A DNA stretch of 64,000 nt from an uncultured Prevotella sp. (GCA_905236755.1 CAJOCR010000006.1:1-64000); one strand, 5' to 3'; positions 47,101 to 55,230 are shown, numbered from the stretch's first letter. Numbers and translations are program-made. The notes: generated from the letters alone by a model not told the origin.

Positions 47101-47184
47101 GATCCAGAGGTTTCAAGCGGTATCGACAAGAACCCTTACCCACGTCCACGTAGCTTCCAGCTCGGTTTAAGTCTTAATTTCTAA
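44152..47184 (+). CDS. susC: SusC-like TonB-dependent starch oligosaccharide transporter
   Basis: Outer-membrane importer of 1010 residues. The signal peptide ends in SSFAQ (about 31). A CarboxypepD_reg-like domain (about 35-110) has GQVKDASGEPVMGATITANG and DMDGNYSINV; the TonB-box-like LNEVVVIGYGRAKKEDLTGS and plug follow (about 110-240: VLKDASATAIYGSRASNG, VIIITTKKG). The barrel ends in FQLGLSLNF. The ATG at 44161 is an alternative start. It heads the unit susC-susD-susE-susF-amylase and sits 205 bp after the LacI operator. Substrate is inferred from the amylases and starch-binding genes around it. Confidence 0.93.
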   Translation: MQIMKQVKIKLPMRMLSITAGLLLAASSFAQTSVIKGQVKDASGEPVMGATITANGKAVGITDMDGNYSINVAPGTKLTFTYLGLTPQTVTAGENMVITMTDDAKALNEVVVIGYGRAKKEDLTGSVTAIKPDELSKGITNNATDMMVGKIAGVDVITAGGTPGAGAQIRIRGGASLNASNDPLLVVDGLAIDNNTAKGMSNVLAMINPNDIESFTVLKDASATAIYGSRASNGVIIITTKKGRNGQKPTFTYNGDVTISTIAKKYDTLNATDYKALCERLGLDVTKLGDADTNWQNEIFRTAVSHSHSVSMQGGLKNMPYRVSVGYNVANGTVKTSWMRRFNSSFNVAPSLLDKHLNFNITGKYMYESDRYADAGGAIGSALSIDPTRPVYVDPSDPTYDYFAGYYQPSQAAPSNFDSRWKYTNNPNATQNPVALLNNKQTLAFANDFSGNAEVDYKVHGFEDLHIHASLGAQYTASYQKEDNSKYSFSNNYYGYKLDTRYWKYNVVGNIYAQYQHKFGIHDIDVMGGAEQSHYHRTGYEEGNGVDPYTGDIYSPSLRAEKEWATHNSLVSYFSRINYTLLDRYMLTATFRADGSSRFADDHKWGYFPSAAFAWKVNNESFLKDTKWLDELKLRLGWGITGQQDITGDFLYAPLFTQSDSYAQVQFGNQFYTTLRPSKYNPNLKWEQTTTYNAGIDFTALNGRISWSLDGYYRKTKDLINSVIIPVGTNFGDVLTKNIGSMKNYGIEFAINAKPIVTKDFTWDISYNISWNHNEITSLTGSTDGDKDYYVYTGDEISRGSGTKILANRVGESANSFFVYQQVYDKDGKPIEGMYVDRNGDGKINASDRYFYKSPAAPVNMGLTTKFLYKNWDFSAAFHASIGNYVYYDYLSNNGSISAPGIFANSAFRNTFQEAVDLGFTGIGSEYWLSDYFVRNASYLKCSNITLGYTFPALLKLAGQDKLSGRVFFTVQNPFFITKYKGLDPEVSSGIDKNPYPRPRSFQLGLSLNF

Positions 47185-47202
47185 TCTTAACAAAGTGTCT
47201 AT

Positions 47203-48900
47203 ATGAAAAGTATATTCTTAAAAGCTGCCATTGCAGGAGTGCTTACCTTAGGCATTACCTCATGTGCAGACGAACTAAATATTAAATCCGTAGATCCACA
47301 GAGCTCTCCTTCTTACGAAGAGCAAGGACTATTCGCAAAGATGTATAGTTCTTTGTGCCTTACAGGACAGAAAGGTGAAACAGGTAATGGCGACCTCACT
47401 ATGACTGAGGATAAGTCAGGTTTCTATCGTGCTGTGTTCAACCTTGAGGAACTGCCTACCGACGAAATCAACTGGGCATGGCAAACCGATACTGGTATTC
47501 CACAGATTACAGGTATTTCTTGGAACTCTACTACCGAGATGATTCAATGGTGCTACAACCGTTTGGGTTGGAACATCACTCTCTATAATTTCTACCTTCA
47601 AGAGACAGCTGGCAACGATGCCGACGAGATAAAGACTAAGCGTGCTGAGGTGCGTTTCCTTCGTGCACTCAACTACTATTATTATCTCGATCTCTTCCAC
47701 AAAGCTCCTTTCAAGGACGAAACCAATGCAATGGACGAACTGCCAACAGAGAAAGTAGGTAAAGACCTCTATGCATGGCTTGACAACGAGCTTACAGAAG
47801 TTGAGAAAGACCTCGACCCAATGGGACAGAACACCTTCGAGAAGGCTTCTACAAACTTTGGTCGTGCTGACAAGGGTGCTGCTTACATGCTTCATGCTCG
47901 TTTGGCTCTCAACTCTGAAGTTTACACCGATGGTGCTGTTAAAGACTATCAGAAAGCCATTGACTATAGCGACCTTCTTATTGGTGGTCCTTATGCCCTC
48001 AACAAAGTTGCTAAGACTGCGCCTAACGGACTCACCTATAGCGGTTATGCTCAGCTTTTCATGGCTGACAACGACGAGAATGCCGAAGCTATGAAAGAGA
48101 TTATTCTTCCTATCCGCCAGGATGGTCTTCGCACTCGTTCTACCTGCGGTACTAAGATGCTTGTCAACTCTATGCGTATCTCTGGTATGCCTTATGCAGG
48201 TGTAAAGAGCTGCTGGAGCTGTATATATGCGCGTCCTAACCTCGTTGAGTTCTTCTTCCCTACCGACAATATTCCAATGTCTAAGGAAACAGTAGCTGAG
48301 AATACACCTGAAGAAGAAATCATTGAACTCGATGCTGCCGACGGTAGTGACACAAAGAGCATTCTTGCTGCAGCTGGTGACGACCGTGCCTTGTTCTATG
48401 CAGGACGTGGTGGAGCTTTTGCAAGCGTTCGTAAGCTTCGTGCCGATAAACTCAACAACTTCCTCGATGGTGTTTCTATCGTGAAGTGGCAGAACATACG
48501 TACCGATGGCAAGACTACATCTGATGCTGATATTCCAGACACCGATATTCCTTATTTCCGTTTGGCAGAGGCTTACCTCACACGTGCTGAAGCAAAATGG
48601 CGTTTAGGTAAGGACGGACTTGCTGATGTTAATGAATTGCGCAAGCGTGCTGGTGCTACTGTTCTTTCTGAACTCGATGCCAACACCCTGCTTCAGGAAT
48701 GGGGACGCGAGTTTTATACCGAAGGTCGCCGTCGTACAGACCTTATACGTTTCAACAAGTTCACAGGTAACTCATATCTCTGGGCTTGGAAAGGCGGTGT
48801 AGCAACTGGCGCACCTGTTGATGCTCACTATGCAGTATATCCAATACCACAAGACGACATCAACAACAATAAAAACATTCATCAGAATAAAGGCTATTAA
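47203..48900 (+). CDS. susD: SusD-like starch-binding lipoprotein
   Basis: RagB/SusD-family lipoprotein of 565 residues with lipobox GITSC (Cys21). Family marks are AEVRFLRALNYYYYLDLFHK, FRLAEAYLTRAEAKW and LQEWGREFYTEGRRRTDLIR. It caps SusC and binds helical amylose; the length is close to B. thetaiotaomicron SusD (551 residues). Only 18 bp separate it from susC. A Trp/Tyr-rich segment (INWAWQTDTGIPQITGISWN) may contribute to the aromatic binding arc, though this cannot be proven from sequence. Confidence 0.93.
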   Translation: MKSIFLKAAIAGVLTLGITSCADELNIKSVDPQSSPSYEEQGLFAKMYSSLCLTGQKGETGNGDLTMTEDKSGFYRAVFNLEELPTDEINWAWQTDTGIPQITGISWNSTTEMIQWCYNRLGWNITLYNFYLQETAGNDADEIKTKRAEVRFLRALNYYYYLDLFHKAPFKDETNAMDELPTEKVGKDLYAWLDNELTEVEKDLDPMGQNTFEKASTNFGRADKGAAYMLHARLALNSEVYTDGAVKDYQKAIDYSDLLIGGPYALNKVAKTAPNGLTYSGYAQLFMADNDENAEAMKEIILPIRQDGLRTRSTCGTKMLVNSMRISGMPYAGVKSCWSCIYARPNLVEFFFPTDNIPMSKETVAENTPEEEIIELDAADGSDTKSILAAAGDDRALFYAGRGGAFASVRKLRADKLNNFLDGVSIVKWQNIRTDGKTTSDADIPDTDIPYFRLAEAYLTRAEAKWRLGKDGLADVNELRKRAGATVLSELDANTLLQEWGREFYTEGRRRTDLIRFNKFTGNSYLWAWKGGVATGAPVDAHYAVYPIPQDDINNNKNIHQNKGY

Positions 48901-48918
48901 TATAGAAAGATTACAACT

Positions 48919-50100
48919 ATGAAAAAGTCATTTAAAAATATAGTCTTACCTGCTCTTGCCTTGGTAACATTACCATTCATGACATCATGCAGCAAAGACA
49001 TCGACAGCAACCCTACGCTGCAAGAACCAACTACATTCCACCTCAACACGCCTGCACTGGCGTTAGGTGGTAATGTGTATGACTTGGAGAAAGGTGAGAC
49101 TCTGAACCTTACCACAAGTCAGCCTGATTACGGTTTCCCTCTTGCTACTACCTACCAAGTTCAGATTTCGCTCAACAAGAATTTCAGCGACAAGGATGTT
49201 GAGGGAGTAGAATACACTACATTGGAAAGTACCTACAACAAAGCAAACATGAATGTTGATGCACAGGAAATAAACAATGCTGTTGTAGAGATGTTCCTTG
49301 ACAATAACCCAGGTGTAAGCCCTTCAGGTGTTATCATGCCTATATACGTGCGTCTGCGTGCTCATATCACCAATTCCGACAGAGGTTACATCAATTCCAA
49401 CGTTATTGAGATTCCAAAAGTTGTTGTGGGCTATGTAGCTTCTCTTCCTAAAAACATCTTCCTTGCTGGCAGCAGCATACGCAATGGTGAATCTGTTAAG
49501 CAGTTGGCACAGATTTCTGGTAGCAAGAACGAAGACTTCTTCGGTATGTTCTATGTTGGTGAAAACGGCTCTATCAAATGGGGTGCTTCTACTAAGGCTA
49601 ACAAGGGCTACAAAGATGCTACAGTAAACTGCAACGCTACAGGTGTTACTGTTTCTGAGGCTGCCGATGGCGGTATCAAGTTCGATAAGGCTGGATGGTA
49701 CACTATTCATCTCAATGCCAGCCTCGACAAAGCAAACAACAAGGTTGACTACACAGCAAACATCTATCCTGCTAAGGCTTACATCATTGGTGCAGCAGCT
49801 GGCAACGCATGGAACGATGGCGATGCAGAGTGGGAACTCACCCCTGGCGCTAATGCTTCTGAGATGTTCGTTTCTCCTGCCTTCGCTGGTTCTGGTGAGC
49901 TTCGTGCCTACATCAAGATTCCTGGTTACGAATGGTGGAAGACAGAGTTCACTCTCTATAGTGGCAACATCTTCTGGCGCGAGCAAAAAGCAATCAACAG
50001 TAACTGGGCTTCCGATCTTGGCGCAGAATACTCTGTTTCTTGCAACCCTGGCCAAAAGCTCTATATCGACTTCGACAACGACAAGGGCGAGGTTAAATAA
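48919..50100 (+). CDS. susE: SusE-like surface starch-binding lipoprotein
   Basis: Lipoprotein of 393 residues, lipobox PFMTSC (Cys24). An N-terminal SusE/fibronectin-like domain (about 30-170: FHLNTPALALGGNVYDLEKG, PDYGFPLATTYQVQISLNKN) is followed by starch-binding CBM domains (about 175-280 and 285-393). The last domain has AYIIGAAAGNAWNDGD, VSPAF and EWWKTEF; the same VSPAF and WWKTEF occur at the end of SusF, so the two share a homologous binding module. It is expected to hold starch at the cell surface near SusCD. It starts 18 bp after susD. Confidence 0.88.
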   Translation: MKKSFKNIVLPALALVTLPFMTSCSKDIDSNPTLQEPTTFHLNTPALALGGNVYDLEKGETLNLTTSQPDYGFPLATTYQVQISLNKNFSDKDVEGVEYTTLESTYNKANMNVDAQEINNAVVEMFLDNNPGVSPSGVIMPIYVRLRAHITNSDRGYINSNVIEIPKVVVGYVASLPKNIFLAGSSIRNGESVKQLAQISGSKNEDFFGMFYVGENGSIKWGASTKANKGYKDATVNCNATGVTVSEAADGGIKFDKAGWYTIHLNASLDKANNKVDYTANIYPAKAYIIGAAAGNAWNDGDAEWELTPGANASEMFVSPAFAGSGELRAYIKIPGYEWWKTEFTLYSGNIFWREQKAINSNWASDLGAEYSVSCNPGQKLYIDFDNDKGEVK

Positions 50101-50110
50101 TGAGTAATGA

Positions 50111-50128
50111 GCTGCCCTCACGGGCAGC
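50111..50128 (+). other. Intercistronic hairpin between susE and susF
   Basis: GCTGCCC (50111-50117) and GGGCAGC (50122-50128) form a perfect 7-bp GC-rich stem with the tetraloop TCAC, 10 bp after the susE stop. No T-run follows, so it may stabilise the upstream mRNA or lower downstream expression. Confidence 0.55.
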
Positions 50129-50176
50129 CTATTCTCTAATTCGAGACAAAAAACACAAATAACAAAGTTTAGAAAC

Positions 50177-51622
50177 ATGAAAAAGCATTTATATATATTT
50201 GGACTACTAATGTCTATGTTCACATTCACTTCATGTAATAGCGACTATGACGATTGGGCAGATCCACAGACTAATGCACAGGAAGATGCAGTAACCATTC
50301 CTGGTTATACAGCTACATCGGCTGGCAACATTAATCTTAACAACGAGGGCGCTACTGTAAAGGTGGCCGCACTCTCTACAGCCTCACTTCCTGAAGGAAG
50401 CACCATTGAGAACAACCGTGTGAAGCTCACACCTACAGGCGATGATGTCAAGGACGCTCTTCCTAAGACCTTTGACCTCACCCTCGACTGCTTAGCCGAC
50501 AGTACAGAGCTGCAGGCTTTCGTTGAGAACGCTTTCGGTAAGCGTCCAGTGGCACGCACCTTCAAAGCTCACGTTTACTCAAATGTAAACTACAAAGGCG
50601 ATGACGTGTATGTTGATGCTGGCGAGTTCGACATCAATATCACTCCAGCCGCTCCAAATATTGAACCTGCGTATTACTACTACGGCGAACTTGACAAAAA
50701 GCAGAAATATGCTTTCAAGAACAGTGATGTTGACCCATACGACGACCCTATATATCATTGCGTGATACCTGCTTCTACAGCAGGCTGGCACTGGTTTAAG
50801 ATTGGTCCTGCTTCAGCCTACGATGGTGAAGGTAATATGGTTAAAGAAAAAACTTGTTTGTGTCCTGTCAAGGAAAACGACACTGCTACTGAAGGTCGAT
50901 TCACTATAGGCAAGAACTCATGGCATCTCACTCAGGAAGATGGTGCTCCAATGTACGACCTCGCTTTCAATGTGTTAACAAACGAATATAAGTTTACTCC
51001 TGTACAGGACGAGGCCATTTTCGACACCAATCCACAGCTCTATTTCACAAGCAGCAACAATGTTGGCGAGTGGATGCCTCTCGTTCCTGTTCACAGCGAT
51101 GCAACAATGTCATGGATTATCACTTATCTGCACGAAGGAGAAGAGTTCAAGTTTGCTCCTCAGGCTTCTGCCGACAATGCATTTGGCGCAACAGCTCAGA
51201 TCAATGACCTTGCAAACATGAATCCATCAACAAGTAACGGCTATATCAAGGCTGGTAACGCAGGCTGGTATCTGCTTCAGGTTATCAACGATGGTACAAA
51301 CAAAACAGTTAACATCCTCACTCCTAAGGTTTACCTCTTTGGTAACACCAGTCCTGCAGGCTGGAGTGACAAACCAGAAGGTCTCTTCACTATTCCAACA
51401 AGCGAAGACGGAGTGTTTGTTTCACCTGCGTTCATTGCCTCTGACGAAATACGTATGTGTGTAAAGCTCGATGGTGTTGACTGGTGGAAGACTGAGTTCG
51501 TTATCAAGGCTGATGGACAGCTCGACTATCGTGCAGGCGGTGACGATCAGGCGAGAGTTAAAGTAAAACAAGCCCAGAAGTGCTTCATCAACTTCACATA
51601 CTCTTACGGTTACTATCAATAA
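50177..51622 (+). CDS. susF: SusF-like surface starch-binding lipoprotein
   Basis: Lipoprotein of 481 residues, lipobox FTFTSC (Cys20). An N-terminal SusE/F-type domain (about 40-160) is followed by CBM modules at about 165-270, 275-380 and 385-481. The modules have tryptophans typical of starch sites (GWHWFKIGPASAY; EWMPLVPVHSDATMSWIITY; GWSDKPEG) and the last ends with VSPAF and DWWKTEF as in SusE. It lacks catalytic residues. It follows susE after a 76-bp gap with a hairpin. Binding specificity is inferred from family and context. Confidence 0.87.
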   Translation: MKKHLYIFGLLMSMFTFTSCNSDYDDWADPQTNAQEDAVTIPGYTATSAGNINLNNEGATVKVAALSTASLPEGSTIENNRVKLTPTGDDVKDALPKTFDLTLDCLADSTELQAFVENAFGKRPVARTFKAHVYSNVNYKGDDVYVDAGEFDINITPAAPNIEPAYYYYGELDKKQKYAFKNSDVDPYDDPIYHCVIPASTAGWHWFKIGPASAYDGEGNMVKEKTCLCPVKENDTATEGRFTIGKNSWHLTQEDGAPMYDLAFNVLTNEYKFTPVQDEAIFDTNPQLYFTSSNNVGEWMPLVPVHSDATMSWIITYLHEGEEFKFAPQASADNAFGATAQINDLANMNPSTSNGYIKAGNAGWYLLQVINDGTNKTVNILTPKVYLFGNTSPAGWSDKPEGLFTIPTSEDGVFVSPAFIASDEIRMCVKLDGVDWWKTEFVIKADGQLDYRAGGDDQARVKVKQAQKCFINFTYSYGYYQ

Positions 51623-51634
51623 TATTTTAATACT

Positions 51635-51695
51635 GAAGATAGAGGAAGATAGAGATTTGGCTTTTATCTTCTTCTATCTTCTTTTATCTTCCTCT
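51635..51695 (+). other. Overlapping alternative hairpins before the amylase gene
   Basis: GAAGATAG (51635-51642) can pair with CTATCTTC (51674-51681), or AGAGGAAGATA (51641-51651) with TATCTTCCTCT (51685-51695). The arms overlap, so only one can form fully. No clean T-run is present. Attenuation between susF and the amylase is possible; a repeat of the word AGATAGAGGA is the simpler view. Confidence 0.4.
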
Positions 51696-51737
51696 TAATT
51701 CTAAGCAAGCAAAGCTTGCAAATATCACCAAGCAATT

Positions 51738-53561
51738 ATGAAGCGCATCTTTTCTTTTTTACTTCTTGCCATCATCAGCATAAACACTTTTGCGCAGGGA
51801 TGGCCTGCAAACTATAGTGGTGTGATGTTACAAGGCTTCTACTGGGACTCCTATGAACAGTCAAACTGGAACACCCTTACAGCACAGGCTGACGAGTTGT
51901 CTCAGTTTTTCGATCTTATCTGGGTTACCAATTCAGGAAAGACATCTGATTGGCATTACAACAAGCGCAACACCATGGGTTACGATCCTTGTTTCTGGCT
52001 TGACCACAATTCATGCTGGGGCACAGAAAGTGAGTTGCGCAACATGATTTCTACATTCAAAAGCAAAGGAACAGGCATCATCGAAGATGTTGTTATAAAC
52101 CATAAAAATGGTTTTGGCAACTGGGTTAATTTCCCTAACGAAGAAGTAATAGGAACAGCAATAAGCAAGACATACACCCTCACGTGGGACAACACCAACT
52201 ACACACAGATATGCAGCAACGACGAGGCTAACACCAATGCCACATCTGGCGTGAAGGGCAAGATAAAGGGAAATGCTGACACTGGCGACAACTTCGACGG
52301 CTATCGTGACCTCGACCACACCAACGCCACAACACAGGCCAATGTGAACACCTATCTCGATTTCCTGTTTAACGAACTTGGTTATGCGGGATTTCGCTAC
52401 GATATGGTGAAAGGTTTCAGTGCATCATACGTAGGGCAATATAACAAGCAGGCAAATCCTACCTTCTCTGTAGGCGAATATTGGGATGGAAACAAATCAA
52501 AAGTCGTAAGCTGGATTAATGGCACAAAGAAAGACAATATCATCCAAAGTGCAGCCTTCGACTTCCCAATGAAATACAATATCAACGATGCTTTCAATAA
52601 TGGCAAATGGAGCAGCCTTTACAACGATTGTCTATCAAACGACAACAACTACTCTCGCTATAGTGTTTCTTTTGTTGACAATCACGACACAGGTCGTTAC
52701 AACGACAATGGCAAAGCTCCAGTATATGGTTATGTAGAGGCTGCAAATGCCTATATCTTGGCCATGCCTGGCACACCATGCGTATGGATGTATCACTGGC
52801 TGAAACACAAGGCTGCAATAAAGAAGCTCATCCTTGCACGTAAGGCAGCTGGCATTACCAACCAAAGCAACATCATAAATAGTCAGGCACAAACCAACGG
52901 TTTCATTCTGCAGGTGCAAGGCAGCAACGGCAATGTGTTGCTTCTTCTCGGTTCAACAACAGGTGCCGACACCAACGGCTACAAACTGGCTGTAGAGGGC
53001 GAAGGTTTCAAATATTATGTTAGTAATTCTGTTGACATATCAACTCTTAACACCATCACCGACCAGCAATACACCTTCACAATGCCTGCATTCTGCACAG
53101 TAAACAGTGGCGAACGCTGTGCCTTCTTTGAAGTACCGGCATCATGGAATGCAACAAACATATACTGCTGGAATTGGGACAAAACAACCAACTACACCAC
53201 AGGCACATGGCCAGGCAAGCAATGCACTCTCGTAGGCACAAACAACGGCAACAAGGTGTATAAGTGGACAATGGCAGCTGCCGACACCCACTCATCATCG
53301 GGCACCAAATCTGGCATTATCTTCAATGCAGGCAACAACAAGCCACAAACCGGAGACATGCCATTCTTCAACGGTGGCTACTACACTCTCGAAGGTGTGC
53401 AGTCAACCTCATTTGTACCAACAGGAATCAATAAGCCAAAGATCGCTTCTACCCTCTCCAACTCCGCCACCTACAACCTCTCTGGCCAGAGAGTAGGTAA
53501 AAACTACCGCGGAATAGTTATAAGCAACGGAAAGAAGAGGATCCTACCCGACCTCCCTTGA
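51738..53561 (+). CDS. Secreted GH13 alpha-amylase with CBM26-like domain and T9SS-like tail
   Basis: Starch-cutting enzyme of 607 residues in the place of susG. The signal peptide (about 1-20, NTFAQ) has no lipobox. The GH13 barrel (about 22-360) has GIIEDVVINH, nucleophile Asp222 in GFRYDMVKG, acid/base Glu247 in SVGEYWDG and Asp317 in VDNHDTG. A beta C-domain (about 370-445) and a CBM26-like module (about 455-560; NIYCWNWDKTTNY, GTWPGKQC) follow. The tail from about 572 reads SNSATYNLSGQRVGKNYRGI and then a short basic end, a form found at the C-termini of many secreted Prevotella proteins and resembling T9SS signals. B. thetaiotaomicron SusG is a lipoprotein, so attachment to the cell must differ. 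Confidence 0.88.
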   Translation: MKRIFSFLLLAIISINTFAQGWPANYSGVMLQGFYWDSYEQSNWNTLTAQADELSQFFDLIWVTNSGKTSDWHYNKRNTMGYDPCFWLDHNSCWGTESELRNMISTFKSKGTGIIEDVVINHKNGFGNWVNFPNEEVIGTAISKTYTLTWDNTNYTQICSNDEANTNATSGVKGKIKGNADTGDNFDGYRDLDHTNATTQANVNTYLDFLFNELGYAGFRYDMVKGFSASYVGQYNKQANPTFSVGEYWDGNKSKVVSWINGTKKDNIIQSAAFDFPMKYNINDAFNNGKWSSLYNDCLSNDNNYSRYSVSFVDNHDTGRYNDNGKAPVYGYVEAANAYILAMPGTPCVWMYHWLKHKAAIKKLILARKAAGITNQSNIINSQAQTNGFILQVQGSNGNVLLLLGSTTGADTNGYKLAVEGEGFKYYVSNSVDISTLNTITDQQYTFTMPAFCTVNSGERCAFFEVPASWNATNIYCWNWDKTTNYTTGTWPGKQCTLVGTNNGNKVYKWTMAAADTHSSSGTKSGIIFNAGNNKPQTGDMPFFNGGYYTLEGVQSTSFVPTGINKPKIASTLSNSATYNLSGQRVGKNYRGIVISNGKKRILPDLP

Positions 53562-53569
53562 GAGGGAGG
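53552..53569. repeat. Hairpin CCTCCCT/AGGGAGG with the amylase stop in its loop
   Basis: CCTCCCT (53552-53558) and AGGGAGG (53563-53569) form a perfect 7-bp stem, and the stop codon TGA (53559-53561) lies in the loop. A related hairpin follows icd at 22231-22251. No T-run follows. Confidence 0.5.
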
Positions 53570-53577
53570 AGTACTAA

Positions 53578-53635
53578 ATCTCGAACGCATCTCGAAGGCA
53601 TCTCGAAGGCTCGATAAAGTCAGTGGCATCTCGAA
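53578..53635. repeat. 11-bp tandem repeat ATCTCGAAGGC
   Basis: ATCTCGAA recurs at 53578, 53589 and 53600, an exact 11-bp period, with a further copy at 53628. The rest of the gap to the rplM promoter (53640-54000) shows no gene or clear structure. Confidence 0.6.
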
Positions 53636-54004
53636 TGCGCCCCTCTTTTTACCATCACAGGTGCAAAGATACAAAGAATATTCATTGCCACTTTTACGTA
53701 CAAAACCATTTGAAAACATTACATTTCCAGACGACTTAAGGGAAAATATCACAGTAAATATAGTAGATACGAATGAAATCTGGGTGGAGTAGGAAATACG
53801 TTGAAAGTTGAATAATTGGTGATAATTAATGTTGATTTTTATTTAGATGCACCGGCAAGATGACAGTATCCATTCTATCAGTGACCCACAATCCAACGTT
53901 CCACGTTTATTGTCTTTTTTGAGTTAAATAACCAAAATATAGTTAATTTAAATTAAATACAAGAAGTTTGTGAGGTATGGTTATTTTTCTCATAAAAAAA
54001 TATG

Positions 54005-54012
54005 TACCTTTG
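54005..54012 (+). promoter_or_regulatory. -7 box TACCTTTG of the rplM operon
   Basis: TACCTTTG is a perfect TAnnTTTG match 208 bp before the rplM start codon, which implies a leader of about 200 bases. Confidence 0.75.
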
Positions 54013-54018
54013 CAGTCC

Positions 54019-54220
54019 GATTGTGAGGTGATACTTAGTAACCTTGCAGCTACAGTTGTGTTAATAGTCATTTCTTTGGCCGGACTTGACAGTTAGTGAA
54101 TCGGCTGTGGCATCAGAGAGAATGCTGTGGATGGTCTCTTTTAGACTGGAGGCGCCGCGAGGTCTCTGTTATCATAATAATGTATAATTAAGTTTTTTAG
54201 TAGTAAATTAAAAATTTAAA
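54019..54220 (+). ncRNA. Candidate structured leader RNA of rplM (uL13)
   Basis: The 200 bases between the promoter and rplM are richer in GC than nearby intergenic DNA and hold several possible stems: GCCG (54079) with CGGC near 54104, GCAT with ATGC around 54112-54126, AGAGA with TCTCT, and a GC-rich GGAGGCGCCGCGAGG segment before an AT-rich ribosome-binding region. Ribosomal operons often carry leaders bound by their own product, and a uL13 leader class has been described in Bacteroidia as far as I recall. The exact fold was not computed. The end at 54220 is the base before the start codon; the transcription start is inferred. Confidence 0.55.
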
Positions 54221-54682
54221 ATGAACACTTTAAGTTACAAGACTATTTCCGCAAACAAGGAAACAGCTAAGAAGGAGTGGGTTGTAGTTGATGCTACCGA
54301 TCAGGTTGTAGGTCGCCTCTGCTCTAAAGTTGCTAAGTTGATCCGCGGAAAGTACAAACCAAACTTCACACCTAATGTAGATTGTGGAGACAACGTAATC
54401 ATTATCAACGCCGAGAAGATAGTCTTCACTGGTAAGAAGGAGACTGATAAGGTTTACACACGTTATACTGGTTACCCAGGTGGTCAGCGTTTCAACACAC
54501 CAGCTGAGCTTCGTACTCGCAAGGACGGTGTTGACAAGATTATTCGTCACGCTGTAAAGGGTATGCTCCCTAAGGGTCGTCTGGGCCGTAAGCTCATGAC
54601 TAACCTCTATGTATTTGAAGGTGCAGAGCACGATAAGGCAGCTCAGCAGCCAAAGACAATTGATATTAACCAGTATAAGTAA
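54221..54682 (+). CDS. rplM: 50S ribosomal protein L13 (uL13)
   Basis: Large-subunit protein of 153 residues with the family signatures WVVVDATDQVVGRLCSKVAK, GDNVIIINAEKIVFTGKK and the GMLPKGRLGRKLMTNLYVFEG block. A few extra N-terminal residues (MNTLSYKTISANKETAKKE) are usual in Bacteroidetes. It begins the unit rplM-rpsI-rpsB-tsf, with rpsI only 7 bp after it. Codon use is strongly biased, as expected for high expression. Confidence 0.97.
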   Translation: MNTLSYKTISANKETAKKEWVVVDATDQVVGRLCSKVAKLIRGKYKPNFTPNVDCGDNVIIINAEKIVFTGKKETDKVYTRYTGYPGGQRFNTPAELRTRKDGVDKIIRHAVKGMLPKGRLGRKLMTNLYVFEGAEHDKAAQQPKTIDINQYK

Positions 54683-54689
54683 TTAGAAG

Positions 54690-55076
54690 ATGGAATTAAT
54701 TAATGCAATTGGTCGCCGCAAGAGCGCTGTAGCTCGTGTTTACCTTTCAGAGGGTACAGGCAAGATCACAATCAACAAGAAAGATATTGAGACATATTTC
54801 CCATCAGCAATTCTGCAGTATGTTGTTAAGCAGCCTCTGCAGTTGCTCGAAGCTGAGGGCAAGTATGATATTAAGGTAAACCTCGACGGTGGTGGTTACA
54901 CAGGTCAGAGCCAGGCTCTTCGCCTTGCTATCGCTCGTGCACTCGTTAAGGTTAATGCTGATGACAAGAAGGTGCTGAAGGATGCAGGCTTCCTCACACG
55001 CGATAGCCGTGCTGTTGAGCGTAAGAAGCCAGGTCAGCCAAAGGCTCGTCGTCGCTTCCAGTTCAGTAAGCGTTAA
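54690..55076 (+). CDS. rpsI: 30S ribosomal protein S9 (uS9)
   Basis: Small-subunit protein of 128 residues. [20 protein letters not shown] opens the protein, [20 protein letters not shown] is the core motif, and the conserved C-terminal tail ends [11 protein letters not shown], whose last Arg reaches the P-site tRNA. It pairs with rplM as in nearly all bacteria. The 154-bp gap to rpsB has strong stem-loops. Confidence 0.97.
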   Translation: MELINAIGRRKSAVARVYLSEGTGKITINKKDIETYFPSAILQYVVKQPLQLLEAEGKYDIKVNLDGGGYTGQSQALRLAIARALVKVNADDKKVLKDAGFLTRDSRAVERKKPGQPKARRRFQFSKR

Positions 55077-55095
55077 TATTTGGCGCAAGCTGATA

Positions 55096-55185
55096 AGTTT
55101 AGTATCTAAACTGGCAAGACCCACTATGTGGTTACTTGCCAGCTGATTCTAACAAATGATGTTCTACTTGTAAAGTAGGTAGAAC
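55096..55185 (+). ncRNA. Candidate structured leader RNA of rpsB (uS2)
   Basis: Three hairpins in a row: AGTTTAG/CTAAACT (55096-55112); CTGGCAAG/CTTGCCAG (55111-55142) with an inner CCAC/GTGG pair; and GTTCTAC/GTAGAAC (55161-55185). None is followed by a T-run, so read-through from rpsI or an internal start is possible. The position and order suggest a cis-regulatory leader of rpsB-tsf, or an mRNA processing site. The element was found by eye only. Confidence 0.5.
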
Positions 55186-55230
55186 TGTAGAATTAAAAAG
55201 AAAGTAAACAATTAAAAAAAGAAAAAGAAA

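Noticed and set aside
49324..50229. 301-codon minus-strand frame
   Set aside because: It is antisense to susE and the start of susF, with no recognisable domain; both sense genes are well supported.
53504..53752. 82-codon minus-strand ORF after the amylase
   Set aside because: It overlaps the amylase end and the 11-bp repeats, which explain its repeated residues.
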